From the NCBI GenBank assembly GCA_034401135.1, contig JAWZSP010000004.1, forward strand, positions 3,410,001 through 3,474,000: DNA of 64,000 bases. Reading direction: 5' to 3'. Both the position numbers and the translations under genes were made by a program. The notes beneath the pieces are model-generated. The model did not search any database and was not told the origin of the DNA. It worked only from the letters and a program-made list of their open reading frames with translations. This DNA comes from Volutella citrinella. Lineage: Eukaryota; Ascomycota; Sordariomycetes; Hypocreales; Nectriaceae. How positions within the stretch are numbered: the first letter of the stretch is position 1; the number at the start of each line of letters is the position of its first letter. Below, piece after piece: positions 22,595 through 34,400 of the stretch.

Positions 22595-23775
22595 TCACAC
22601 AAACCCCCTCCCCCCCAATCGGCATGTCTCCTCCTCGCTTGCCACCATTAAAGGCGAGCCGCCCCGGGAAAATATCCCCAGCCAGCACCGGACTTGGCCT
22701 CCGTCATCATCCTCCCAGTCATCCTGGCCGGCCAGCTCGTCCTCCTCATCGCAGAACAGCGGCGTCTGTAGGTCGAGCATGGCCTGCTTGAAGGACTGCA
22801 GGAGGCGCACCGTCGTGGCGTCTCTCTTGGGGACCATGACAACAGCACGAGACTCTGAGCCCAGGGCGAGGTGCTGGCTGATGGCCGAGGCAAGGAGGGC
22901 GGGATGGTCGTCGTCGTACATTGGGTCCGCCACCAAGACAATCTTTCCAGGGTCAGCCTCGTCATTGTAGAATAGAAAACGTAGGAGGGGCGGCCGGAAC
23001 AATGGACAAGTGCCCCGTCATTCTAGCATACCTTGAACTGAAATGGCTCCCCGAACAGATTCTGGTCGATCTCGTCCTCACTTCCTCCCCAGGTCAGCGG
23101 CCCCACTTGCAAGGAGCCACCGCGAGCCTCAATAAGGCCCTTATTCTTGAGCGCATTGTCCTGTAGATTGGGAACAATGTTGGGGAGGTCGCTGAGTGCG
23201 ACGGGCACCCTCCACAGAGCCGCTGCAGCCAGGCCCAGCAAGCCGGTGCCGGATCCAAGCTCCAGGACGTTGGGCCGGCTCTGTCCCAGGGTTTCGTCAA
23301 AGAGACGGAACAGCGACGTCTCGGCGAGGCGAGGCAGCTGCTGCGACAAGACATACGACGACCCCCACGTCTTGAAGCCGAGCGAGTCACCCGTCAGCGC
23401 AGGCTCGCGGATGATTAGCTCAAAGGGCTCCGCGGCCGACGTCTCGCCGTCAAAGGGCCAGGAGCGCACAACCTCGCCCATGGCTGTGCGGCCGCAGCGC
23501 TCGGCCATGCGGCGGCTGGCCTGGGTCCAGAGATCCTCCTTCTCGTCGTCGTCGTCGATCCAGGCCAGCGGGCTCTTGATGATGGACGACAGGTAGCGCG
23601 TCACCTCGGCCTTGCGCTGCGTGGCGAGCGACTCCTGCTCGGCCATGACCTCGGATCGTCGCCGCTTGTGGTTCCAGATGGGAGGCTTTAGCTCGAGGCT
23701 CTGCAGGATCTCGACCAGCGCGGCGTAGCTCGGCCGCTGCCACATCTGCGGGAAGTCTTCTGGCGCCAACCCCAT
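22595..23775 (-). CDS. rrg1: METTL-type (Methyltransf_16) SAM-dependent methyltransferase, Rrg1-like
   Basis: Two exons (23032-23775 and 22595-22942; 89-nt intron with GTATGC donor) encode 363 residues. The N-terminal 110 residues, with DFPQMWQRPSYAALVEIL at the start, match the fungal family around S. pombe Rrg1. The Rossmann core has the SAM-binding glycine loop LELGSGTGLLG at about residues 171-181, an acidic motif-II region SDLPNIV near 195-201 and the characteristic ADPMYD near 253-258. Such proteins are lysine methyltransferase-like (EEF1A/EEF2-KMT relatives); the exact substrate here is not known. Two acceptors 15 nt apart, both in phase, would give proteins differing by five residues; I use the one nearer the ADPMYD motif because the join (Phe-Lys-Ile-Val) suits the family. 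An acidic stretch follows near residue 330. Confidence 0.88.
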
Positions 23776-25165
23776 GGTGGGCGAAGGGTGTAAGTCGACG
23801 ATGCAGTAGCCCAGGGCTGAGATGCGATGCTACACAGTTCGTGTGTGCCGCAGCGGTCCGACCCGAGACAAGAGACGGCAGGTGGCGATGCGAAGCAGGG
23901 GAGGGCAGGCAGATATAATATATAATGTAACGGTGCTTCGTGAGCACTTCTACAGCAGAGACATCTTGAACGGCGATGGTTGCTGGTCACTTTACGAGGG
24001 GCTAGTTGGTGGGCTGTCTAGGAGAGAGGAGCAAACCTGGGGCCCCAGGCAGGTACCACTCTGAGAAGGACCCGTTAGGGCGTCGAAAAAAAAAAACCAG
24101 GCCAGGCAACCCGGGCTAGCGTCAACGGGTGCATCCAGCCCCATCGGGCGCTACGATGCCCCGAAGTGGCAATAACGTGGCTAATTATGCCCTGATTCGC
24201 ACGCTGGTATTTATGTGGACCGATGGAATTGCTCACCGCCTTCCCAGTCTGGCCAGGTATCCAACGAGATGAAGCTGTCAATCAGGGTCGTGATGCTAAT
24301 CTGTGGTGTTTACCCCGCTGGTAAGTCTCAGATTTTTGCGAGAACCCAACCACGATAGTGTTTGCTAGAAGGGCAGAAAATATGCTTCCCGGACCACTGT
24401 GGATGGTCTTCAACGACTTAGTTGCCAAGATCCCAGGATAAAACGCATCAAGGTACAATTGCATAATTCGCATCTACCCGTGCTACCACATTGCCCATAG
24501 AGCCCCCCCCCCCACTGAATTCGGCACAGTGTTATGGATGAGTCTAGGTTTTTCCATGTGCACCGTTAAGGTGAGTTTCCAGTAAAACTTGTGGGCGAAT
24601 CACCTCCCAAGGTTGCCCAGAACTCAGTTCTAAGGAAGGGGGAAATTTTTCAAACGTTATGCCGAAAGGCATATACAAGAATAACCTCCAGAAGACCAGC
24701 GAGGTTCTGGTTCTGTCAGAATTCATGCTTTTTCGAGGGCTAGGCGTGTGGAATTGGATACGTCACATGCTGATCGTTGCTGGAACTTGTTGGACCAGAC
24801 GCCGTCTTAGGCTCCAGAGTGGGACGGCCAAGATTCAAACCCTCCAGGTACGTCAGGGCTGCAATTGCCAGCCATACCAACGGCAAGATGAAACACTCTC
24901 TCGGGCACCGTTATGTCCATATCATGCAGCTCCGCATGACCTGTCAAGGTTTTCCTTCGGCGAAAAGGTTGTGATGTGAGGTTGTCGACGCCTATATAAA
25001 CCACCCGTCCCCTCCGCCCCTTCATCCTCCGACTGACTGACTTCCAACAATCCCAGATCAGCTCTCGAGAATCTCCAGCTATTTACCCAGTCACTATTTG
25101 AGTCACATACTAAAATCTTGTTGCACATAGCTGCCAGCAAACCCCAGAACCTCTATATCAGCATC
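23776..25165. other. Divergent promoter region, methyltransferase / orphan gene
   Basis: A 1.39-kb spacer between divergently transcribed genes. It contains an A tract (about 24085-24096), a run of C near 24502-24513 and, close to the plus-strand gene, a clear TATA box listed separately. No other gene is visible. Confidence 0.5.
24993..25000 (+). promoter_or_regulatory. TATA box of the orphan gene at 25166
   Basis: TATATAAA lies 173 bp upstream of the chosen start codon, followed by a C-rich, then CT/A-rich leader. It is the best TATA box I see in the window and suggests strong or inducible transcription. Confidence 0.7.
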
Positions 25166-26395
25166 ATGGGACAAGCAATGTGGACATACAAGAGGGGCGC
25201 TCACCCGGTCCCTGGTTGCTTCCACACCAACGAAAGGCCGAGACTGGAACCCTTTCCCTACGCCTGGTTCGCCAGACTGCCGGTTGACGACTGCGATTGT
25301 GCTCTCGTCGGGGCATGTGTCCCTGAGGAGGTGCCCCTGCCCTCGTTGGCCGAGTTCGAGGACGATCCAGACTTGAACCCGAATGCAGACATAGACAAGG
25401 ACCCGCCGCCGTCGGTAATGTCGGGCAACGACAGGCTCCGCCCGGCGGACCACAACAGAAAGCGCCCTTTCCATCCCTATGACCACTTCGGCGCCCCCGT
25501 TCCGTCGACTGCGCGGCCGCCGACTGACGTACCCGCAGCCAAGGACGATAACTACCACATTCACAGAGATTTGGACCACCAGGTTCAGTACGTCAGAAGC
25601 GATGTCGCCCACCTCGTGTCCGTCACCCGCGCATTCAAGCGGCTGCCGCCGCACGCGCAGCGGTCTATTCTGCGCAACTGGGGCGATATAAAGCCCTATG
25701 TCGACAACATGGGCATCTATTTCGAGGCGGGCAACGTTCCTAGACTGGACATTCGCCCAATCTTGGCCATCGCCTTGGCAAGCCCCGATGGTATTGGGGG
25801 CGATGTGCTGCGCACCATGTCCATAAAGAACCAGAATCTGGTCCTGCATTGCACGCGCTACGCCATGGATGAAGTCGTCAACACAACCCGGCACGATGTC
25901 ATTGAGAGAGCCGTCCCCGCCGCTTCGCCTGAGTCGCACCAGGCCAATCTGACAGACAAGCAGCTCGAGTACTACGACAGTCTGCGCCATTTCGCCAGCC
26001 TCTGGAAGCACACTGTCCTGTATGACCCAAGCCGAAACCTCGCAAAAAACGCGAGATTCCCCGTGGCCAGCTCTCCCACGCACAACGACACCAGCGTGCC
26101 AACCCGCTCGGCCGATGAGGTCTGCCAAGACGTCTGGAAGGGAATCCAGGCGAGCCAGGACGACGGCCTTGTGCCCAGCTTGGACGCCATCTTGGGTTTG
26201 TTGGCGGACCGGGCCCAAGAACCTGGGGGAAACTCGTATTTGGAGCAGATGCACTTCGTCGAGACGCTCAATGCGTCGACGGCCCTGGACTGGAAGCCCA
26301 TGGAACTCGGTGCCGTGTTTGGGGCCGCGTTTCCTGCCCTGCAAGCAGGCCTCGGACTCTTTGCTCTGTCACTATGGACTGCACCGCCCATTTAA
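25166..26395 (+). CDS. Orphan protein of unknown function
   Basis: Single-exon gene of 409 residues starting MGQAMWTYKRGAHPVPG. The frame is open 48 nt further upstream, but only to a TTG, so the ATG at 25166 is chosen. I recognise no domain. The N-terminal 100 residues are Pro/Asp-rich with several Cys (DDCDCALVGAC). A central part (about residues 125-230) is rich in charged and hydrophobic residues, including LDHQVQYVRSDVAHLVS and FKRLPPHAQRSILRNW, and looks helical and globular. The last about 30 residues (LGAVFGAAFPALQAGLGLF and on) are hydrophobic and could form a membrane segment or a buried helix. No signal peptide is seen. It stands alone behind a strong TATA box. It may be lineage-specific. 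A long overlapping frame on the other strand is a composition artefact. Confidence 0.72.
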   Translation: MGQAMWTYKRGAHPVPGCFHTNERPRLEPFPYAWFARLPVDDCDCALVGACVPEEVPLPSLAEFEDDPDLNPNADIDKDPPPSVMSGNDRLRPADHNRKRPFHPYDHFGAPVPSTARPPTDVPAAKDDNYHIHRDLDHQVQYVRSDVAHLVSVTRAFKRLPPHAQRSILRNWGDIKPYVDNMGIYFEAGNVPRLDIRPILAIALASPDGIGGDVLRTMSIKNQNLVLHCTRYAMDEVVNTTRHDVIERAVPAASPESHQANLTDKQLEYYDSLRHFASLWKHTVLYDPSRNLAKNARFPVASSPTHNDTSVPTRSADEVCQDVWKGIQASQDDGLVPSLDAILGLLADRAQEPGGNSYLEQMHFVETLNASTALDWKPMELGAVFGAAFPALQAGLGLFALSLWTAPPI

Positions 26396-29309
26396 CCGGA
26401 CCGCGGGCAAGGGCATTCCAAAAAAGGATGTAGGAATCTGCGATGATGGTGATGAAGACGATGATGATGATACCAGTTTGCTTTGGAGGCTTGTTTAGTT
26501 TGTTCCTACGCCTCGATACGTTCGCTCTTGTTCAGTCTGGATAGGTACGCTCGCTTAATAGTTGAAATTTTGCCGTCATTCGTTGAAGTCTTGTCTTTGA
26601 ACTCAGAGCGCCGTGCATACGAGCATGTTTATGCCTGGTATGTACGATGATAGAGGGAGCAGAAGCCATAATAACTCAAGGTCGTCCTTGATGCCACGTT
26701 ACCAGGCGCGAACTAATGAGAGGCAGTCAATAGCCCTAGCACACTAACCGCAGTAGATAGCATCGCAGAGTAAAACGAAAGACCAATTTGCCTGCAGGGT
26801 TAGGTCCAGGGTTGAGCAACAGGCCAGGATTCAATGTTGTGGTTGGCTGCCATATTTATCAGTTTTCATCATTCCCGCGGGGGGACTTGCATTGAGCCAC
26901 AGGTAGGGTGCCGCACAGCCACAGCACATCCGGGCTTGGACTGGGATCGCCGCGCCGTCCCACGTGGCGAACAAGGCACGCGCACATGAACATTGGCGGA
27001 CCACCAGCCCCGGCACTGTACGGGCACAGTGCAGAGAGGGCCCTGGCAGGATGGGCCTGCGCCAGCGCGAGTTGCGTGCACACTTCCACAGTCGCTGCAA
27101 CCAACTTCCCCCATCCCCCCTGTCTTGCGCGCCGATTGGCTCTCTGCCCCCAGTCGCTACAGAAAGTCGTCGTCTCTGACCTCATGCCTGCGGGCCCTTG
27201 CATCGTCATTTTTCGCTGGGCTTCGTCGTCGACGGCGCGCCACATGCCCGCAAATGCATCAGACTTTGGCTTGGCTGGGCATTGCGATTAAAACACCAGC
27301 ACCCCAGCCTTCTTCGCTTCCGCCCCGCCGCTCCCCTTTCGGCGGCTTGTCCGGATCGATTGGCTCATTGGGCGGAGGAGCTGGTGCAATGGATGGATAC
27401 ATGGCGCGCCCCGTTCCACCCACCCGCGGATCTCGTCCCAGCGAACCCGCCCATTCGGGTCGGCCAGCGCCCGCGCGTCCCCCACGCGGCTCCACCCTCC
27501 CTAAGTTTTAAGCCTGAATTCATAGGTCGCAGCCCGTTATGAAGACTGAGCATCCAGCAATTGTCAGCCAACGCGCGGCCGCTTTGCCATACTACCCATG
27601 CGTACTACTAGTCGGCGCAATTGCCTCACGTGCCCAATTGCGCGTTGCTTCCACGGCTTTCTCCTTGTTGGCCGTATTTTCGCGAGATACGAATCGATGC
27701 AACTGGCAGCTAACGGCTGACCATTATGCTTAGGGCAAGCCTTGCAAGGCCGGCCTGCTGACGCATAGGCCGCGCACGCCACCAACCCTGGGCGCCGTCA
27801 GAGTAGAGTGAAGGGTGCAACGGCAATCGCGAATACCGGTATCAGGGCCTCGCCAGCCAACCCAAGCTCATACAGTCGTGTTTGCGCGCAAGCTATGGAC
27901 AAGAAAAAAGCCCCAGGCTCAGATTGTAGAATGCATGCGCCATGTTGCACCCGGCCATGGTGATGCGGGGCAGCACGTCAATCCTCTGTCCGTTGGCTGC
28001 CCTGATCGGCAGGCCCATAAACGGTCAAGGCAGCCAGACAGCTGTCAAAACACCCCTGGTCAACTCGACGACGTCGTCACAAGAGCCATGACTCGTTCCG
28101 CACCGACCTAATTGCGCGCGCGTAGAATGCCGTCACCAGAAGGTGACCATCCACCGGCGTAGGTTCAGCCTTGATTGCGCCCTATCGGCCTCGCCCCATT
28201 GCCATCGACATCGTTTCTTCTAGTTTCTCATGGTCCAATTCACCTAGCATGTGCCCGCCCCCCTCCCCCAAGCTGCGGAAACCCCAAATCACCTCTGCGC
28301 TCTGCAAAATCGGTCAAAGGCTGGTCGCGTGGCCATGAGATTGGTCATTTCGCCGCCCTGCAGGGTTTCACATTGTTGCGCATGCGGGTTTTGGCGCCCG
28401 TGACATGCAATTTGCTTCACCGATACTCTCTTTGCGTCGCTTGGTGATGTGGTCCTCCGCTCTGACTCTGTCGGTGTGAGCCCCTCATCAATCAGAAAAA
28501 AGGGTTTGACATTTTAGTCGCGGGATATGGCGCCGCAGTATTCAAGCAGCTCAAAAAGCCCCCCCTTGCCCCCAAAAGCCGTAGTAACCCCCCCCGTAAA
28601 CTCGGCAAATACGTAGAGAACTTCCGGGCCTCTCCCAGACATAAAAGACAAGGTTCATGCATCCGCCTCTGGCCACCACCATCACAAGTGAGAGCATACC
28701 CTACATTCGAACGGACCACCACGCCGGCCTGCAGTCAGACCATGGCCGGACGGCGAGTGGGGCCGCGCTAAGTTGGGTGGATTGTGGCACCCGTGGTGGG
28801 CTAAGTCGTCACCGTCGTCTGCTTTGGCTTTGCTCACCCCAGGAACCGGAAACTGTAGCTAAGCACCTTCCCCTACCTTATGCTGGAGCTCTCCACAACG
28901 GCGTCACATGTCTCAGCAAAACACGAAGCCAACAAGGTCAACACCCACCCGAGCACCAATTCATTGGCTCATCTCTCAATGATCCTGTGCCGGAGAAAAA
29001 TTCACCTGACTGTTCGCTGCCTTTGGTTGAATATCTGTATTTCTCGAATATTCTTGTCCGGTATTTCCTGCTGTGGCCGTTTGGCGTCATGTGGTATCAA
29101 CAAAAGCAATCAACGATAAACAATAGAGCTGCCATGTCCGTCCATGGTAAAAAAACCAGTAGCCTGTATCCCGTGGCATGGAATCCTTCCTGCGACCTTG
29201 ATGCAATTGCGAAATAAAAGTCACCCCAAAAATGTCATGATGCCGAGCGCCTCTCCTGGGTGTCCCCCTTTTCTCTGTGCCTGATCTTCCTCCTCACCAA
29301 CAAATGCAT
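26396..29309. other. Gene-free spacer
   Basis: About 2.9 kb containing the 3' region of the orphan gene (with a GAT-rich tract near 26440-26472) and the 3' region of the ELL gene. Short open frames here are GC-driven or lack an ATG start. I see no gene. Confidence 0.5.
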
Positions 29310-31446
29310 TTAGGCCCTTCCCGGAGGACATTCCCGGTATATCTCCTTCTTCATTGTTTTCAACCGCTCTCGCATTTCCCGAAGATTCCCGATCTTCTGA
29401 CTGGATGGGTTATCCAATGCCGAAATTTCATAATGCAACGCCTCGTACTTTTCGTAAAACATCTTGAATTTGAGAGCCTTGTGCACAAGCTCTTCCGACA
29501 CGTTGGCCGCCCGTTTCGGTGGCGGCCCATTGCTCTCCCCGCCCACCTTTCTCTTCTTCACCAACACTGGCGGTGCCGATGGCCCATCGTTGTCGAGATC
29601 CGACGCATTGGTGGGTGGTGACGAAGCCAGTGGCGACGATTTCGCGGGAGACGTATTCTTGCTCTTCATCGAAGAGGAAGTTGTCGCCGTACCCCGAGAA
29701 TTTTGACTGGCGTCCGATGGGCGGTGCTTGAGTCGGGGTGCGGTTGCTAGCGGCTGCTTCGGCTTGATTCGCTTCGAAAGAGGCATCTCTGAGCTCGAGC
29801 TCGAATCGTCGTCATCGCGAGGTCGCTTTGTGGGTTGCTTCTTGAGGGGCTCCTTGGCGGCCACGGGTCGGGGCTTAGCGCGCACGGTCTCCTTGACCAC
29901 CGGCTTGGTAGCTGGCTTGGGGGAAGCCTTGGCAGGGACCTCGTCGCCGGAAGAGTCAGAATTCTCGATGAATTCCTTGGAGAGAACTCGTCCTCCGTTG
30001 GCCTTGCTCGCTGCTGGGCGCTGAGGCTTGGTGGGTGAGGTTTTCGTCGTCTTAGCCTTGGAGTTGCCAAGAAGGCGCTTGACTTGAGCGTCTTGGCTGC
30101 TAGGCTTCTTGATCTTGGGGAGAGGGTTTGATGCCGATCTGGACATTGGCTCCCCTGAACCGTTGGGCCGGTCGCCGTCCAAGGACTCGCTCTCATCCTT
30201 GGGCGATGATCCGTCCTCTGCCTTCTGCACTTTGATTTTGGGGGTCGGCTGCGCCGGGCCCTTGGCCAAGTTGGCCTGCAGACGACTCAAGCATTTGCCC
30301 TTGCCACGCTCCTCCCTGGGGAGCAGTTTCTGCCACATGGGATCCGACGAGGATAGCCTCTGCTTGTCGTATTGTCGTACGGCGTTGTCGATCGCCTTCT
30401 GTCGTAGTTCCTGGGTATCATATTCATAATTCCAAACATCAAGCTCCTTCCAATATGTCTTCCTCATCGCCCACTTCTTAGTATCAGGAAGCTGGTCGGC
30501 GACCTTCTCGAGCGTCGGCCGTAGGTCCTCCGCCTTTCCTGGCCACTTCTTTGTTAAATAGTCCAGGGAGCGATCCTGGACGGCGAGCTCATGCACCAGC
30601 GTCACTCTTTGCTCCTTGGCCCGCTCCATGTGCTGTTGCGAGGCAGACAGGACAGGGGTCGAGGGTGACGCAGCTGATGTGGGCCCGGGGGACGCAGGAA
30701 TCGATCGGGGAGTTGAGGCATAACCCGGCAACAACTTGCCCTTCATTTTCGAGGCACCCTTCTTCGCTGGGAGTTTATCAACCATCCGAGCCCTTGGAAA
30801 AGTCATGTTAGTAAACAAAACGGAAGCCACGAGAGGCGTGAGACCAACTTCTCCCGAGATGCGGCATGGGCCGCTAGCCCATGTTGCAGAGTCTCGATAT
30901 CGGAATCCAACCCTGACGAAGTGGTGCTCTTGGCGGTTTTCGCAGACTTGGACTTGGCACCCGCATTGTCGTCAATCTTGCTGGCTTGGGGTTTGGCTGA
31001 GGTTCTGTCGGACACCAGCTTATCGAACAAGGTGCTGGCATGAGGAAGCTTTTCCGCTTTCCGTGTCGACTCGAATGGCTTCGTCAGGTATAGGTCGAGT
31101 GGGTAGCTCTCGGACGGGGGTGTAACAGTGTGTGAGTTCGAGCCGTAGTAGAATGTCTGTCAATTGTATCGCAAGGTCAGTAGAGCGGACTACGAGCCTC
31201 GTCTGTAGCAGAGGCAACTGTGTGCTAGTGCTAAGGCGAGGTTTCAAGGTGTAGTTCTGCGCGTTAACTCACAGGCTTGGGCCCCAGGGCGAGTTGGATG
31301 TCCTCGTTGTTTTTGAAACACCGGATCATGTCCTCGATGACATTGTCGCTGAGTGTGACGGCGAAGGCCTGGGGAGGCAGGCTGGAGTCTCTGCCAGCCG
31401 AGCCCTCCAGCAATAGCCCGCTTTCGGGGACCTTGAGCGAGTTCAT
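29310..31446 (-). CDS. ELL: ELL-type RNA polymerase II elongation factor
   Basis: Three exons: 31273-31446, 30849-31156 and 29310-30792, giving 654 residues from MNSLKVPESG (an in-frame GTG lies just upstream). The N-terminal part carries ELL-like segments (QAFAVTLSDNVIEDMIRCF and KPTFYYGSNSHTV). The centre is a winged-helix-like region (VTLVHELAVQDRSLDYLTKK and onward to YEYDTQELRQKAI). A long Lys/Ser/Pro-rich disordered linker follows. The C-terminus (KFKMFYEKYEALHYEI, then LREMRERLKTMKKEIYR) matches the coiled occludin/ELL domain. In S. pombe, Ell1 with Eaf1 stimulates transcript elongation in the nucleus. Intron 2 uses a GTTGGT donor, a type seen elsewhere in this window. The N-terminal identity is less certain than the C-terminal one. 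Confidence 0.82.
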
Positions 31447-34400
31447 GCTGGAGGTTGTCACGAGCCTAGTTAGGCCGTGGGGTGAGAGGCGACGCGGGTT
31501 TGAAGTGGATGTCGATCAATCTTGAATGAGCAGCGTCGGTGTTGAGCGATTCAGAAACGAGTCAAGTCGGCGGTGATGCTGTGACGGACACCTGCAGACG
31601 AGGCTACTCGTTGAAGAACTGATTCAATTTAGTCGATCGTAGGAGGGAGGCTTTCTCGCATCGTCGGTCAGGTGCGCGGAAAGTGCGGCCGCTGTTTTGA
31701 AGGCGAGGTTAGACCGGTGGGAGGCAGGCAACGCCAGGCGAACGGAGCCGTGTTCGGACAAGGCAAGGCACGGAGGGGGCACCGGAGCAGCCTGATGCCA
31801 CGAACGACCAGTCTCGTATAGTGTTGACAAGGCCGTGACAGCACTTGTTCGAGAGGAAGCTCTCGTGGAAGTTGGGTAGGAGGAGAGAGAAGTTGGGGGA
31901 GCGGAGAACAATGGGAAGTCGGACACCAGCGGCGAGAGCGAGCGAGGGCGTATGATGGGACGTACGGGGTGGGAGTGGACACAGCCAAACAAGCAGGCCA
32001 GCCGGGCAGCACGACACTGTACAGACAACACAGCACAGTACAAGGTACAGCGCCTTACGCAGCAGACTGCAGGCCCAGAGGCTCCCAGATGGCATCCGCT
32101 ATGAGTGGTCACCGGGGGGAGCGCGGTACCATGCATGGTACTTGAAGCCCCGGAAGGCCCTGTGCCAGGCAAGCGCGGCCACACCACGCACGGTGTGGTG
32201 TTCAGCGCAGTCTACAGGCCTTATGGAACTGCTGTAGGGCAGTTGCACCGCCCTCTGCACTGCCCGTTTAGGTCGCCGGGGCTGCCTCCAGCCAAGTACC
32301 ACTTCAGGTACACCCCAAGCTGCGCTAGTGCCCGCTGGGCTTGTGGCGTCCTTGGTGCAAGTGGTGCGTTGTGTTGTGGTGTGGGAGGGAGACACAAAGA
32401 CATAGACCCACGACCGATGCGGGTACTCTCGAAGTAGCGTGCAGGGTACGCTAGCCACTGGAGCACCACTGTGGAGTGCTGGCGGCCCTCCCAGAGTACC
32501 ATACGGCTACATATGACCCTTTCCCCGGGAGTGATCGGTACGTACCTTTCGGGAGGCCTATTGACAAGCGGGTGGTGCATGCATGCAAGGCGTTGTGCTA
32601 GTCCAGAAGGACCACCCAAGGGTTCCTACTGTGTAGCGGGACTTGGCACTCTCCTCTTTGGCAGTGGTGGACAGGCGGTGCACAGTGCCTCTCCATCTCA
32701 TTCGTGATGATGTCTCGCTGCGAGGGCGCAGAGTATAATCCTGGGTCTGATGCGCTGCCTTCAGCCTTTGATCCCGCAGATAGAGAGGCGCCGGGCCTGG
32801 GCGATGCGAGACGAGCCCTCAACAAAGCAAAATCGAACGCAATGGGGAGGGACAACGCATTTGCAGAAAACACACCAGCCGGGTATTTCTTTTCCTCCCG
32901 CCCTGTCATGCTTCGGGCGTGAGGTGCCCCTTGTCGGTGTCGCAGTTGGCCGTTTCATTGGCCGCCATCTCAACGGCCCAGGGGATGACATGGCGGGCTG
33001 GATCCAGCGGGCAGGATAGGATGGCCTCCAGGCCTACCACACTTTTGCTAGCGAGCACTGGAACTGACCCATGGGCCATGGAGATGAGGGCCCCAGAATG
33101 GATTGATGTCTGATGGCCCGCGGAAACCGCTGGCAGCGCCCGTGATCCGTAGCTTTCTCGGTCAGAATAAGCGCTCAAAAGGTTCTACCGCTCTGCCGGC
33201 GTGGAACGATTATTACCTTGATGAAGAAGAGCCCACTTGAGACAGGAGACCAAGAGACAGGAGCCAGGAGGCAGGACACATCCATTTCTGAAGCGGCATC
33301 CCTCGCAATTATTGAAAGGGCCAATTACTGCCTCCGCGCTATGTATCTCTCCGTAATGAACCAGAGAGACGCTACGCCTGAGCTCTGTGCTCGTCATGCC
33401 TGAAATCGCAATGGGTCTCGTCCTCGACACCCCCAGTATCCCAGCCGCTTCCAATCGGCCGGCAACGGATCCATATTGCATAGTGGAGCACCTGACGCTA
33501 TTTCCAGGTAGACCCGACTTCGGCTGATGAGATTCAGGATTGTCAAGCACTCTGCGTCGCAAGACGACTCGACTTCGCCAGGGCTGAGGGCATCAGCGGC
33601 GCGGAGGGAGCGGGCGGGAATGGTAGGCCAAACAATCGAGGCCGATGTCAGAGCTAGGCCAGGCTCATTGGGCGCCCATGGGCAAGGCCGAGAGACGGGC
33701 ATGGCAAGTTCAATGCCACATGGCGAGCGAGGGATGCGGTTGCTGGCCCACTTGAGACGACTCTCGCGGCGAAGGGGTTCCCTGATGGCCTGAACGGGAC
33801 AGTTGAAATAATTGACTACTCCACAGACGAAAGGGTGCCTTCTCTCCCCTGCGGCTGGAGCTCGGGAAGGCGCCAGGGACCACCACCCAGATAGGTTGTT
33901 TCTGCCGTGCAGCGGGCGTGATGGAATGTTCTACACCATGGAGGTGCTGACCAACCCGGAAATCCTGTCAACTGCATGCAGAGACCGACTGTGTTTTGTG
34001 GCATCTCTGCTGCGCAGCGCAGTCAGATCAGGCCGACGGCCGCCCACCATGTGATCATCATCTTCTCTTCCGACTGACCAGTGAGGGTCGAAGCGGGTGT
34101 CTTTCCACACGGCCTCCCATTCCCTCTTTCGGCCGGAGAGGCACACATGGGGCGTCCGTCGTACCTTGCCAAGGGACTGATTTAGAAGACGGGGCGAAGC
34201 CCGTCCGTCAGCACAGTGCCCCTTCTGTAGCACAACCACCGTCTTTCGTTTGGCTCGGACATTGCGGTTGAGGCGTTGAACTGACTTGGAGTCAACCAGA
34301 GTGGGCCGCCTTTCCTGCAGAATATCGGAATGGTGGGCACAATGCGAGAACCGTGATGAACAGTGTTTTGAGGGCCAACCCGCCTATGGTCAACATGCGA

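Noticed and set aside
25103..26344. 413-codon open frame antisense to the orphan gene
   Set aside because: It covers the plus-strand gene almost exactly, has no recognisable protein features and reflects GC-skewed codon positions; the plus strand has the TATA box, leader and ATG.
32704..32754. Second C/D-like pair (GTGATGA ... CTGA)
   Set aside because: Only about 45 nt apart, without terminal stem or recognisable guide.
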